Positions 25,801 to 40,044 of a DNA stretch of 64,000 nucleotides are shown here, in pieces. Position 1 is the first letter of the stretch. Every line of letters starts with the position of its first letter. The notes below the pieces were generated by a model. The model searched no databases. It had not been told where the DNA came from and was given only the letters and a program-made list of their open reading frames with translations. This DNA comes from Litoditis marina (lineage: Eukaryota; Nematoda; Chromadorea; Rhabditida; Rhabditidae): contig CAXIWQ010000425.1 of the NCBI GenBank assembly GCA_964036275.1, forward strand, positions 1 to 64,000. The letters run 5' to 3'. Position numbers and translations under genes: made by a program.

Positions 25801-28800
25801 GTTAGGTCTTTGTAGCTGGGAGCAACATACTTGATAGCCGTATAAACTTTTTTTTGTAGCTTTACGGCAAAGAGTCAATAACCGCGTTAATTTGTCTTTT
25901 GTGGCTGTGCGCCACAGAATATGAAGTCGTATTAGGTTTTTGTAGCTGGGAGCAACAGACTTGATAGCCGTATAAACTTTTCTCTGTAACTGCAAGCCAA
26001 AAAGTCGATAACCGCGTTAATTCGTATTTTGTGGCTGTGCGCCACAGAATAGATAGTCGTATTAGGTTTTTGTAGCTGGGAGCAACATATTTGATAGCCG
26101 TATAACCTTTTTCCTGTAGCTGCACGGCAAAGAGTCGATAACCGCAATATTTCGTGTTTTGTGGCTGTGCGCCACAGAATATAAAGTCGTATTAGGTTTT
26201 CGTAGCTGGGAGCAACAGACTTGATAGCCGTATGATTTTTTTCTGTAGCTGCAAGGCAAAGAGTCAATAACCGCGTTAAGTCGTCTTTTGTGGCTGTGCG
26301 CCACAGAATATATAGTCGTGTTAGGTCTTTGTAGCTGGGAGCAACATACTTGATAGCCGTATAAACTTTTTTTTGTAGCTTTACGGCAAAGAGTCAATAA
26401 CCGCGTTAATTTGTCTTTTGTGGCTGTGCGCCACAGAATATGAAGTCGTATTAGGTTTTTGTAGCTGGGAGCAACAGACTTGATAGCCGTATAAACTTTT
26501 CTCTGTAACTGCAAGCCAAAAAGTCGATAACCGCGTTAATTCGTATTTTGTGGCTGTGCGCCACAGAATAGATTGTCGTATTAGGTGTTTGTATCTGGGA
26601 GCAACAGATTTGATAGCCGTATGAACTTTTCTCTGTAACTGCAAGCCAAAAAGTCGATAACCGCGTTAATTCGTATTTTGTGGCTGTGCGCCACAGAATA
26701 TAAAGTCGTATTAGGTTTTCGTAGCTGGGAGCAACAGACTTGATAGCCGTATGAATTTTTTTCTGTAGCCGCAAGGCAAAGAGTCAATAACCGCGTTAGT
26801 TTGTCTTTGTGGCTGTGCGCCACAGAATATATAGTCGTATTAGGTTTTCGTAGCTGGGAGCAACAGACTTGATAGCCGTATGAATTTTTTTCTGTAGCCG
26901 CAAGGCAAAGAGGTAATAACCGCGTTAATTTGTCTTTTGTGGCTGTGCGCCACAGAATAGATTGTCGTATCAGGTTTTTGTAGCTGGGAGCAACAGACTT
27001 GATAGCCGTATGAACTTTTCTCTGTAGCTGCAAGCCAACAAGTCGATAACCGCGATAATTCGTATTTTGTGGCTGTACGCCACAGAATAGATTGTCGTAT
27101 TAGGTTTTTGTAGCTGGGAGCAACAGATTTGATAGCCGTATGAACTGTTCTTTGTAGCTGCAAGGCAAAGAGTCGATAACCGCGTTAATTCGTATTTTGT
27201 GGCTGTGCGCCACAGAATAGATAGTCGTATTAGGTTTTTGTAGCTGGGAGCAACATATTTGATAGCCGTATAACCTTTTTCCTGTAGCTGCACGGCAAAG
27301 AGTCAATAACCGCGTTAGTTTGTCTTTGTGGCTGTGCGCCACAGAATATATAGTCGTGTTAGGTCTTTGTAGCTGGGAGCAACATACTTGATAGCCGTAT
27401 AAACTTTTTTTTGTAGCTTTACGGCAAAGAGTCAATAACCGCGTTAATTTGTCTTTTGTGGCTGTGCGCCACAGAATATGAAGTCGTATTAGGTTTTTGT
27501 AGCTGGGAGCAACAGACTTGATAGCCGTATAAACTTTTCTCTGTAACTGCAAGCCAAAAAGTCGATAACCGCGTTAATTCGTATTTTGTGGCTGTGCGCC
27601 ACAGAATAGATAGTCGTATTAGGTTTTTGTAGCTGGGAGCAACATATTTGATAGCCGTATAACCTTTTTCCTGTAGCTGCACGGCAAAGAGTCGATAACC
27701 GCAATATTTCGTGTTTTGTGGCTGTGCGCCACAGAATATAAAGTCGTATTAGGTTTTCGTAGCTGGGAGCAACAGACTTGATAGCCGTATGATTTTTTTC
27801 TGTAGCTGCAAGGCAAAGAGTCAATAACCGCGTTAAGTCGTCTTTTGTGGCTGTGCGCCACAGAATATATAGTCGTGTTAGGTCTTTGTAGCTGGGAGCA
27901 ACATACTTGATAGCCGTATAAACTTTTTTTTGTAGCTTTACGGCAAAGAGTCAATAACCGCGTTAATTTGTCTTTTGTGGCTGTGCGCCACAGAATATGA
28001 AGTCGTATTAGGTTTTTGTAGCTGGGAGCAACAGACTTGATAGCCGTATAAACTTTTCTCTGTAACTGCAAGCCAAAAAGTCGATAACCGCGTTAATTCG
28101 TATTTTGTGGCTGTGCGCCACAGAATAGATTGTCGTATTAGGTGTTTGTATCTGGGAGCAACAGATTTGATAGCCGTATGAACTTTTCTCTGTAACTGCA
28201 AGCCAAAAAGTCGATAACCGCGTTAATTCGTATTTTGTGGCTGTGCGCCACAGAATAGATTGTCGTATTAGGTGTTTGTATCTGGGAGCAACAGATTTGA
28301 TAGCCGTATGAAATATTCTCTGTAACTGCGAGGCAAAGAGTCAATAACCGCGTTAATTCGTCTTTTGTGGCTGTGCGCCACAGAATATATAGTCGTATTA
28401 GGTTTTTGTAGCTGGGAGCAACAGACTTGATAGCCGTATGATTTTTTTTTGTAGCTGCAAGTCAAAATGTCAATAACCGCGTTAATTCGTCTTTGTGGCT
28501 GTGCGCCACAGAATAGATTGTCGTATTAGGTTTTTGTAGCTGGGAGCAACAGATTTGATAGCCGTATGAAATGTTCTCTGTAACTGCGAGGCAAAGAGTC
28601 AATAACCGCGTTAATTCGTCTTTTGTGGCTGTGCGCCACAGAATATATAGTCGTATTAGGTTTTTGTAGCTGGAAGCAACAGACTTGATAGCCGTATGAA
28701 CTTTTCTCTGTAGCTGCAAGCCAACAAGTCGATAACCGCGATAATTTGTTTTTGTGGCTGTGCGCCACAGAATAGATTGTCGTATTAGGTTTTTGTAGCT

Positions 28801-31800
28801 GGGAGCAACAGATTTGATAGCCGTATGGAATATTCTCTGTAGCTGCAAGGCAAAGAGTCGATAACCGCGTCAATTCGTATTTTGTGGCTGTGCGCCACAG
28901 AATAGATAGTCGTATTAGGTTTTTGTAGCTGGGAGCAACATACTTGATAGCCGTATAACCTTTTTCCTGTAGCTGCACGGCAAAGAGTCAATAACCGCGT
29001 TAATTTGTCTTTTGTGGCTGTGCGCCACAGAATATAAAGTCGTATTAGGTTTTCGTAGCTGGGAGCAACAGACTTGATAGCCGTATGAACTTTTTTCTGT
29101 AGCTGCAAGGCAAAGAGGTAATAACCGCGTTAATTTGTCTTTTGTGGCTGTGCGCCACAGAATAGATTGTCGTATCAGGTTTTTGTAGCTGGGAGCAATA
29201 GACTTGATAGCCGTATGAACTTTTCTCTGTAGCTGCAAGCCAACAAGTCGATAACCGCGATATTTTGTGTTTTGTGGCTGTGCGCCACAGAATATAAAGT
29301 CGTATTAGGTTTTCGTAGCTGGGAGCAACAGACTTGATAGCCGTATGATTTTTTTCTGTAGCTGCAAGGCAAAGAGTCAATAACCGCGTTAATTTGTCTT
29401 TTGTGGCTGTGCGCCACAGAATATAAAGTCGTATTAGGTTTTCGTAGCTGGGAGCAACAGACTTGATAGCCGTATGATTTTTTTTCTGTAGCTGCAAGGC
29501 AAAGAGTCAATAACCGCGTTAATTTGTCTTTTGTGGCTGTGCGCCACAGAATAGATTGTCGTATCAGGTTTTTGTAGCTGGGAGCAACAGACTTGATAGC
29601 CGTATGAACTTTTCTCTGTAGCTGCAAGCCAACAAGTCGATAACCGCGATATTTCGTGTTTTGTGGCTGTGCGCCACAGAATATAAAGTCGTATTAGGTT
29701 TTTGTAGCTGGGAGCAACAGATTTGATAGCCGTATGAAATGTTCTCTGTAACTGCGAGGCAAAGAGTCAATAACCGCGTTAATTCGTCTTTTGTGGCTGT
29801 GCGCCACAGAATATATAGTCGTATTAGGTTTTTGTAGCTGGAAGCAACAGACTTGATAGCCGTATGAACTTTTCTCTGTAGCTGCAAGCCAACAAGTCGA
29901 TAACCGCGATAATTTGTTTTTGTGGCTGTGCGCCACAGAATAGATTGTCGTATTAGGTTTTTGTAGCTGGGAGCAACAGATTTGATAGCCGTATGGAATA
30001 TTCTCTGTAGCTGCAAGGCAAAGAGTCGATAACCGCGTCAATTCGTATTTTGTGGCTGTGCGCCACAGAATAGATAGTCGTATTAGGTTTTTGTAGCTGG
30101 GAGCAACATACTTGATAGCCGTATAACCTTTTTCCTGTAGCTGCACGGCAAAGAGTCAATAACCGCGTTAATTTGTCTTTTGTGGCTGTGCGCCACAGAA
30201 TATAAAGTCGTATTAGGTTTTCGTAGCTGGGAGCAACAGACTTGATAGCCGTATGAACTTTTTTCTGTAGCTGCAAGGCAAAGAGGTAATAACCGCGTTA
30301 ATTTGTCTTTTGTGGCTGTGCGCCACAGAATAGATTGTCGTATCAGGTTTTTGTAGCTGGGAGCAATAGACTTGATAGCCGTATGAACTTTTCTCTGTAG
30401 CTGCAAGCCAACAAGTCGATAACCGCGATATTTTGTGTTTTGTGGCTGTGCGCCACAGAATATAAAGTCGTATTAGGTTTTCGTAGCTGGGAGCAACAGA
30501 CTTGATAGCCGTATGATTTTTTTCTGTAGCTGCAAGGCAAAGAGTCAATAACCGCGTTAATTTGTCTTTTGTGGCTGTGCGCCACAGAATATAAAGTCGT
30601 ATTAGGTTTTCGTAGCTGGGAGCAACAGACTTGATAGCCGTATGATTTTTTTTCTGTAGCTGCAAGGCAAAGAGTCAATAACCGCGTTAATTTGTCTTTT
30701 GTGGCTGTGCGCCACAGAATAGATTGTCGTATCAGGTTTTTGTAGCTGGGAGCAACAGACTTGATAGCCGTATGAACTTTTCTCTGTAGCTGCAAGCCAA
30801 CAAGTCGATAACCGCGATATTTCGTGTTTTGTGGCTGTGCGCCACAGAATATAAAGTCGTATTAGGTTTTCGTAGCTGGGAGCAACAGACTTGATAGCCG
30901 TATGATTTTTTTTCTGTAGCTGCAAGGCAAAGAGTCAATAACCGCGTTAATTTGTCTTTTGTGGCTGTGCGCCACAGAATAGATTGTCGTATTAGGTTTT
31001 TGTAGCTGGGAGCAACAGATTTGATAGCCGTATGAAATATTCTCTGTAACTGCGAGGCAAAGAGTCAATAACCGCGTTAATTCGTCTTTTGTGGCTGTGC
31101 GCCACAGAATATATAGTCGTATTAGGTTTTTGTAGCTAGGAGCAACAGACTTGATAGCCGTATGAACTGTTCTCTGTAGCTGCAAGGCAAAGAGTCGATA
31201 ACCGCGTTAATTCGTATTTTGTGGCTGTGCGCCACAGAATAGATAGTCGTATTAGGTTTTTTTAGCTGGGAGCAACATACTTGATAGCCGTATAACCTTT
31301 TTCCTGTAGCTGCACGGCAAAGAGTCAATAACCGCGTAAATTTGTCTTTTGTGGCTGTGCGCCACAGAATATAAAGTCGTATTAGGTTTTCGTAGCTGGG
31401 AGCAACAGACTTGATAGCCGTATGAATTTTTTTCTGTAGCCGCAAGGCAAAGAGGTAATAACCGCGTTAATTTGTCTTTTGTGGCTGTGCGCCACAGAAT
31501 ATATTGTCGTATCAGGTTTTTGTAGCTGGGAGCAACAGACTTGATAGCCGTATGAACTTTTCTCTGTAGCTGCAAGCCAACAAGTCGATAACCGCGATAA
31601 TTCGTATTTTGTGGCTGTACGCCACAGAATAGATTGTCGTATTAGGTTTTTGTAGCTGGGAGCAACAGACTTGATAGCCGTATGATTTTTTTTCTGTAGC
31701 TGCAAGGCAAAGAGTCAATAACCGCGTTAATTTGTCTTTTGTGGCTGTGCGCCACAGAATAGATTGTCGTATCAGGTTTTTGTAGCTGGGAGCAACAGAC

Positions 31801-34600
31801 TTGATAGCCGTATGAACTTTTCTCTGTAGCTGCAAGCCAACAAGTCGATAACCGCGATATTTCGTGTTTTGTGGCTGTGCGCCACAGAATATAAAGTCGT
31901 ATTAGGTTTTCGTAGCTGGGAGCAACAGACTTGATAGCCGTATGATTTTTTTTCTGTAGCTGCAAGGCAAAGAGTCAATAACCGCGTTAATTTGTCTTTT
32001 GTGGCTGTGCGCCACAGAATAGATTGTCGTATTAGGTTTTTGTAGCTGGGAGCAACAGATTTGATAGCCGTATGAAATATTCTCTGTAACTGCGAGGCAA
32101 AGAGTCAATAACCGCGTTAATTCGTCTTTTGTGGCTGTGCGCCACAGAATATATAGTCGTATTAGGTTTTTGTAGCTAGGAGCAACAGACTTGATAGCCG
32201 TATGAACTGTTCTCTGTAGCTGCAAGGCAAAGAGTCGATAACCGCGTTAATTCGTATTTTGTGGCTGTGCGCCACAGAATAGATAGTCGTATTAGGTTTT
32301 TTTAGCTGGGAGCAACATACTTGATAGCCGTATAACCTTTTTCCTGTAGCTGCACGGCAAAGAGTCAATATCCGCGTAAATTTGTCTTTTGTGGCTGTGC
32401 GCCACAGAATATAAAGTCGTATTAGGTTTTCGTAGCTGGGAGCAACAGACTTGATAGCCGTATGAATTTTTTTCTGTAGCCGCAAGGCAAAGAGGTAATA
32501 ACCGCGTTAATTTGTCTTTTGTGGCTGTGCGCCACAGAATAGATTGTCGTATCAGGTTTTTGTAGCTGGGAGCAACAGACTTGATAGCCGTATGAACTTT
32601 TCTCTGTAGCTGCAAGCCAACAAGTCGATAACCGCGATAATTCGTATTTTGTGGCTGTACGCCACAGAATAGATTGTCGTATTAGGTTTTTGTAGCTGGG
32701 AGCAACAGATTTGATAGCCGTATGAACTGTTCTTTGTAGCTGCAAGGCAAAGAGTCGATAACCGCGTTAATTCGTATTTTGTGGCTGTGCGCCACAGAAT
32801 AGATAGTCGTATTAGGTTTTTGTAGCTGGGAGCAACATATTTGATAGCCGTATAACCTTTTTCCTGTAGCTGCACGGCAAAGAGTCAATAACCGCGTTAG
32901 TTTGTCTTTGTGGCTGTGCGCCACAGAATATATAGTCGTATTAGGTTTTTGTAGCTGGGAGCAACAGACTTGATAGCCGTATGATTTTTTTTTTGTAGCT
33001 GCAAGTCAAAATGTCAATAACCGCGTTAATTCGTCTTTGTGGCTGTGCGCCACAGAATAGATTGTCGTATTAGGTTTTTGTAGCTGGGAGCAACAGATTT
33101 GATAGCCGTATGAAATGTTCTCTGTAACTGCGAGGCAAAGAGTCAATAACCGCGTTAATTCGTCTTTTGTGGCTGTGCGCCACAGAATATATAGTCGTAT
33201 TAGGTTTTTGTAGCTGGAAGCAACAGACTTGATAGCCGTATGAACTTTTCTCTGTAGCTGCAAGCCAACAAGTCGATAACCGCGATAATTTGTTTTTGTG
33301 GCTGTGCGCCACAGAATAGATTGTCGTATTAGGTTTTTGTAGCTGGGAGCAACAGATTTGATAGCCGTATGAAATATTCTCTGTAGCTGCAAGGCAAAGA
33401 GTCGATAACCGCGTCAATTCGTATTTTGTGGCTGTGCGCCACAGAATAGATAGTCGTATTAGGTTTTCGTAGCTGGGAGCAACAGACTTGATAGCCGTAT
33501 GATTTTTTTTCTGTAGCTGCAAGGCAAAGAGTCAATAACCGCGTTAATTTGTCTTTTGTGGCTGTGCGCCACAGAATATAAAGTCGTATTAGGTTTTCGT
33601 AGCTGGGAGCAACAGACTTGATAGCCGTATGATTTTTTTTCTGTAGCTGCAAGGCAAAGAGTCAATAACCGCGTTAATTTGTCTTTTGTGGCTGTGCGCC
33701 ACAGAATAGATTGTCGTATCAGGTTTTTGTAGCTGGGAGCAACAGACTTGATAGCCGTATGAACTTTTCTCTGTAGCTGCAAGCCAACAAGTCGATAACC
33801 GCGATATTTCGTGTTTTGTGGCTGTGCGCCACAGAATATATAGTCGTATTAGGTTTTCGTAGCTGGGAGCAACAGACTTGATAGCCGTATGATTTTTTTT
33901 CTGTAGCTGCAAGGCAAAGAGTCAATAACCGCGTTAATTTGTCTTTTGTGGCTGTGCGCCACAGAATAGATTGTCGTATTAGGTTTTTGTAGCTGGGAGC
34001 AACAGATTTGATAGCCGTATGAAATATTCTCTGTAACTGCGAGGCAAAGAGTCAATAACCGCGTTAATTCGTCTTTTGTGGCTGTGCGCCACAGAATATA
34101 TAGTCGTATTAGGTTTTTGTAGCTGGGAGCAACAGACTTGATAGCCGTATGAACTGTTCTCTGTAGCTGCAAGGCAAAGAGTCGATAACCGCGTTAATTC
34201 GTATTTTGTGGCTGTGCGCCACAGAATAGATAGTCGTATTAGGTTTTTTTAGCTGGGAGCAACATACTTGATAGCCGTATAACCTTTTTCCTCTAGCTGC
34301 ACGGCAAAGAGTCAATAACCGCGTAAATTTGTCTTTTGTGGCTGTGCGCCACAGAATATAAAGTCGTATTAGGTTTTCGTAGCTGGGAGCAACAGACTTG
34401 ATAGCCGTATGAATTTTTTTCTGTAGCCGCAAGGCAAAGAGGTAATAACCGCGTTAATTTGTCTTTTGTGGCTGTGCGCCACAGAATAGATTGTCGTATC
34501 AGGTTTTTGTAGCTGGGAGCAACAGACTTGATAGCCGTATGAACTTTTCTCTGTAGCTGCAAGCCAACAAGTCGATAACCGCGATAATTCGTATTTTGTG
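19900..34600. repeat. Large higher-order duplication within the satellite
   Basis: The order of unit variants at about 19.9-21.5 kb recurs at about 28.1-29.7 kb (offset about 8171 bp). Part of that copy recurs again about 1168 bp later (28.5-29.7 versus 29.7-30.9 kb). Units at about 22.1-24.2 kb recur at 32.5-34.6 kb (offset 10379 bp). A further 1040-bp step links about 30.6-30.9 with 31.6-32.0 kb. Approximate boundaries come from matching rare unit variants and indels, not from an alignment. Confidence 0.75.
25134..28247. repeat. Tandem 1557-bp higher-order duplication
   Basis: Twelve satellite units at about 25134-26690 are followed directly by a near-identical copy at about 26691-28247. 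Rare variants such as GTAGCCGCAAGG and GCTGTACGCCAC recur at the same spacing. After 28247 the two continue differently. Confidence 0.8.
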
Positions 34601-37600
34601 GCTGTGCGCCACAGAATAGATTGTCGTATTAGGTTTTTGTAGCTGGGAGCAACAGATTTGATAGCCGTATGAACTGTTCTTTGTAGCTGCAAGCCAACAA
34701 GTCGATAACCGCGTTAATTCGTATTTTGTGGCTGTGCGCCACAGAATAGATAGTCGTATTAGGTTTTTTTAGCTGGGAGCAACATATTTGATAGCCGTAT
34801 AACCTTTTCCCTGTAGCTGCACGGCAAATAGTCGATAACCGCGTTAAATCGTATTTTGTGGCTGTGCGCCACAGAATAGATTGTCGTATCAGGTTTTTGT
34901 AGCTGGGAACAACAGACTTGATAGCCGTATTAACTTTTCTCTGTAGCTGCAACCCAACAAGTCGATAACCGCGATAATTTGTCTTTTGTGGCTGTGCGCC
35001 ACAGAATATAAAGTCGTATTAGGTTTTTGTAGCTGGGAGCAACAGACTTGATAGCCGTATAAACTTTTTTCTGTAGCTGCAAGGCAAAAAGGTAATAACC
35101 GCTTTAATTTGTCTTTTGTGGCTGTGCGCCACAGAATATAAAGTCGTATTAGGTTTTTGTAGCTGGGAGCAACAGATTTGATAGCCGTATGAAATGTTCT
35201 CTGTAACTGCGAGGCAAAGAGTCAATAACCGCGTTAATTCGTCTTTTGTGGCTGTGCGCCACAGAATATATAGTCGTATTAGGTTTTTGTAGCTGGAAGC
35301 AACAGACTTGATAGCCGTATGAACTTTTCTCTGTAGCTGCAAGCCAACAAGTCGATAACCGCGATAATTTGTTTTTGTGGCTGTGCGCCACAGAATAGAT
35401 TGTCGTATTAGGTTTTTGTAGCTGGGAGCAACAGATTTGATAGCCGTATGAAATTTTCTCTGTAGCTGCAAGGCAAAGAGTCGATAACCGCGTCAATTCG
35501 TATTTTGTGGCTGTGCGTCACAGAATAGATAGTCGTATTAGGTTTTTGTAGCTGGGAGCAACATACTTGATAGCCGTATAACCTTTTTCCTGTAGCTGCA
35601 CGGCAAAGAGTCAATAACCGCGTTAATTTGTCTTTTGTGGCTGTGCGCCACAGAATATAAAGTCGTATTAGGTTTTCGTAGCTGGGAGCAACAGACTTGA
35701 TAGCCGTATGATTTTTTTTCTGTAGCTGCAAGGCAAAGAGTCAATAACCGCGTTAATTTGTCTTTTGTGGCTGTGCGCCACAGAATATAAAGTCGTATTA
35801 GGTTTTCGTAGCTGGGAGCAACAGACTTGATAGCCGTATGTTTTTTTTTCTGTAGCTGCAAGGCAAAGAGTCAATAACCGCGTTAATTTGTCTTTTGTGG
35901 CTGTGCGCCACAGAATAGATTGTCGTATCAGGTTTTTGTAGCTGGGAGCAACAGACTTGATAGCCGTATGAACTTTTCTCTGTAGCTGCAAGCCAACAAG
36001 TCGATAACCGCGATATTTCGTGTTTTGTGGCTGTGCGCCACAGAATATAAAGTCGTATTAGGTTTTTGTAGCTGGGAGACACAGACTTGATAGCCGTATA
36101 AACTTTTTTCTGTAGCTGCAAGGCAAAAAGGTAATAACCGCTTTAATTTGTCTTTTGTGGCTGTGCGCCACAGAATATAAAGTCGTATTAGGTTTTTGTA
36201 GCTGGGAGCAACAGATTTGATAGCCGTATGAAATGTTCTCTGTAACTGCGAGGCAAAGAGTCAATAACCGCGTTAATTCGTCTTTTGTGGCTGTGCGCCA
36301 CAGAATATATAGTCGTATTAGGTTTTTGTAGCTGGAAGCAACAGACTTGATAGCCGTATGAACTTTTCTCTGTAGCTGCAAGCCAACAAGTCGATAACCG
36401 CGATAATTTGTTTTTGTGGCTGTGCGCCACAGAATAGATTGTCGTATTAGGTTTTTGTAGCTGGTAGCAACAGATTTGATAGCCGTATGAAATTTTCTCT
36501 GTAGCTGCAAGGCAAAGAGTCGATAACCGCGTCAATTCGTATTTTGTGGCTGTGCGCCACAGAATAGATAGTCGTATTAGGTTTTTGTAGCTGGGAGCAA
36601 CATACTTGATAGCCGTATAACCTTTTTCCTGTAGCTGCACGGCAAAGAGTCAATAACCGCGTTAATTTGTCTTTTGTGGCTGTGCGCCACAGAATATAAA
36701 GTCGTATTAGGTTTTCGTAGCTGGGAGCAACAGACTTGATAGCCGTATGAACTTTTTTCTGTAGCTGCAAGGCAAAGAGGTAATAACCGCGTTAATTTGT
36801 CTTTTGTGGCTGTGCGCCACAGAATAGATTGTCGTATCAGGTTTTTGTAGCTGGGAGCAACAGACTTGATAGCCGTATGAACTTTTCTCTGTAGCTGCAA
36901 GCCAACAAGTCGATAACCGCGATATTTTGTGTTTTGTGGCTGTGCGCCACAGAATATAAAGTCGTATTAGGTTTTCGTAGCTGGGAGCAACAGACTTGAT
37001 AGCCGTATGATTTTTTTTCTGTAGCTGCAAGGCAAAGAGTCAATAACCGCGTTAATTTGTCTTTTGTGGCTGTGCGCCACAGAATATAAAGTCGTATTAG
37101 GTTTTCGTAGCTGGGAGCAACAGACTTGATAGCCGTATGTTTTTTTTCTGTAGCTGCAAGGCAAAGAGTCAATAACCGCGTTAATTTGTCTTTTGTGGCT
37201 GTGCGCCACAGAATAGATTGTCGTATCAGGTTTTTGTAGCTGGGAGCAACAGACTTGATAGCCGTATGAACTTTTCTCTGTAGCTGCAAGCCAACAAGTC
37301 GATAACCGCGATATTTTGTGTTTTGTGGCTGTGCGCCACAGAATATAAAGTCGTATTAGGTTTTCGTAGCTGGGAGCAACAGACTTGATAGCCGTATGAT
37401 TTTTTTTCTGTAGCTGCAAGGCAAAGAGTCAATAACCGCGTTAATTTGTCTTTTGTGGCTGTGCGCCACAGAATAGATTGTCGTATTAGGTTTTTGTAGC
37501 TGGGAGCAACAGATTTGATAGCCGTATGAAATATTCTCTGTAACTGCGAGGCAAAGAGTCAATAACCGCGTTAATTCGTCTTTTGTGGCTGTGCGCCACA

Positions 37601-40044
37601 GAATATATAGTCGTATTAGGTTTTTGTAGCTGGGAGCAACAGACTTGATAGCCGTATGAACTGTTCTCTGTAGCTGCAAGGCAAAGAGTCGATAACCGCG
37701 TTAATTCGTATTTTGTGGCTGTGCGCCACAGAATAGATAGTCGTATTAGGTTTTTGTAGCTGGGAGCAACATATTTGATAGCCGTATAACCTTTTTCCTG
37801 TAGCTGCACGGCAAAGAGTCAATAACCGCGTTAATTTGTCTTTGTGGCTGTGCGCCACATAATAGATTGTCGTATTAGGTTTTTGTAGCTGGGAGCAACA
37901 GATTTGATAGCCGTATGAAATATTCTCTGTAACTGCGAGGCAAAGAGTCAATAACCGCGATATTTTGTGTTTTGTGGCTGTGCGCCACAGAATATAAAGT
38001 CGTATTAGGTTTTCGTAGCTGGGAGCAACAGACTTGATAGCCGTATGATTTTTTTTCTGTAGCTGCAAGGCAAAGAGTCAATAACCGCGTTAATTTGTCT
38101 TTTGTGGCTGTGCGCCACAGAATAGATTGTCGTATTAGGTTTTTGTAGCTGGGAGCAACAGATTTGATAGCCGTATGAAATATTCTCTGTAACTGCGAGG
38201 CAAAGAGTCAATAACCGCGTTAATTCGTCTTTTGTGGCTGTGCGCCACAGAATATATAGTCGTATTAGGTTTTTGTAGCTGGGAGCAACAGACTTGATAG
38301 CCGTATGAACTGTTCTCTGTAGCTGCAAGGCAAAGAGTCGATAACCGCGTTAATTCGTATTTTGTGGCTGTGCGCCACAGAATAGATAGTCGTATTAGGT
38401 TTTTGTAGCTGGGAGCAACATATTTGATAGCCGTATAACCTTTTTCCTGTAGCTGCACGGCAAAGAGTCAATAACCGCGTTAATTTGTCTTTGTGGCTGT
38501 GCGCCACAGAATAGATTGTCGTATTAGGTTTTTGTAGCTGGGAGCAACAGATTTGATAGCCGTATGAAATGTTCTCTGTAACTGCGAGGCAAAGAGTCAA
38601 TAACCGCGTTAATTCGTCTTTTGTGGCTGTGCGCCACAGAATATATAGTCGTATTAGGTTTATGTAGCTGGGAGCAACAGACTTGATAGCCGTATGAACT
38701 TTTCTCTGTAGCTGCAAGCCAACAAGTCGATAACCGCGATAATTTGTTTTTGTGGCTGTGCGCCACAGAATAGATTGTCGTATTAGGTTTTTGTAGCTGG
38801 GAGCAACAGATTTGATAGCCGTATGAAATATTCTCTGTAGCTGCAAGGCAAAGAGTCGATAACCGCGTCAATTCGTATTTTGTGGCTGTGCGCCACAGAA
38901 TAGATAGTCGTATTAGGTTTTTGTAGCTGGAAGCAACATACTTGATAGCCGTATAACCTTTTTCCTGTAGCTGCACGGCAAAGAGTCAATAACCGCGTTA
39001 ATTTGTCTTTTGTGGCTGTGCGCCACAGAATATAAAGTCATATTAGGTTTTCGTAGCTGGGAGCAACAGACTTGATAGCCGTATGAACTTTTTTCTGTAG
39101 CTGCAAGGCAAAGAGGTAATAACCGCGGTAATTTGTCTTTTGTGGCTGTGCGCCACAGAATAGATTGTCGTATCAGGTTTTTGTAGCTGGGAGCAACAGA
39201 CTTGATAGCCGTATGAACTTTTCTCTGTAGCTGCAAGCCAACAAGTCGATAACCGCGATATTTTGTGTTTTGTGGCTGTGCGCCACAGAATATAAAGTCG
39301 TATTAGGTTTTCGTAGCTGGGAGCAACAGACTTGATAGCCGTATGATTTTTTTTCTGTAGCTGCAAGGCAAAGAGTCAATAACCGCGTTAATTTGTCTTT
39401 TGTGGCTGTGCGCCACAGAATATAAAGTCGTATTAGGTTTTCGTAGCTGGGAGCAACAGACTTGATAGCCGTATAATTTTTTTTCTGTAGCTGCAAGGCA
39501 AAGAGTCAATAACCGCGTTAATTTGTCTTTTGTGGCTGTGCGCCACAGAATAGATTGTCGTATCAGGTTTTTGTAGCTGGGAGCAACAGACTTGATAGCC
39601 GTATGAACTTTTCTCTGTAGCTGCAAGCCAACAAGTCGATAACCGCGATATTTCGTGTTTTGTGGCTGTGCGCCACAGAATATAAAGTCGTATTAGGTTT
39701 TCGTAGCTGGGAGCAACAGACTTGATAGCCGTATGATTTTTTTCTGTAGCTGCAAGGCAAAGAGTCAGTAACCGCGTTAATTTGTCTTTTGTGGCTGTGC
39801 GCCACAGAATAGATTGTCGTATTAGGTTTTTGTAGCTGGGAGCAACAGATTTGATAGCCGTATGAAATATTCTCTGTAACTGCGAGGCAAAGAGTCAATA
39901 ACCGCGTTAATTCGTCTTTTGTGGCTGTGCGCCACAGAATATATAGTCGTATTAGGTTTTTGTAGCTGGGAGCAACAGACTTGAGAGCCGTATGAACTGT
40001 TCTCTGTAGCTGCAAGGCAAAGAGTCGATAACCGCGTTAATTCG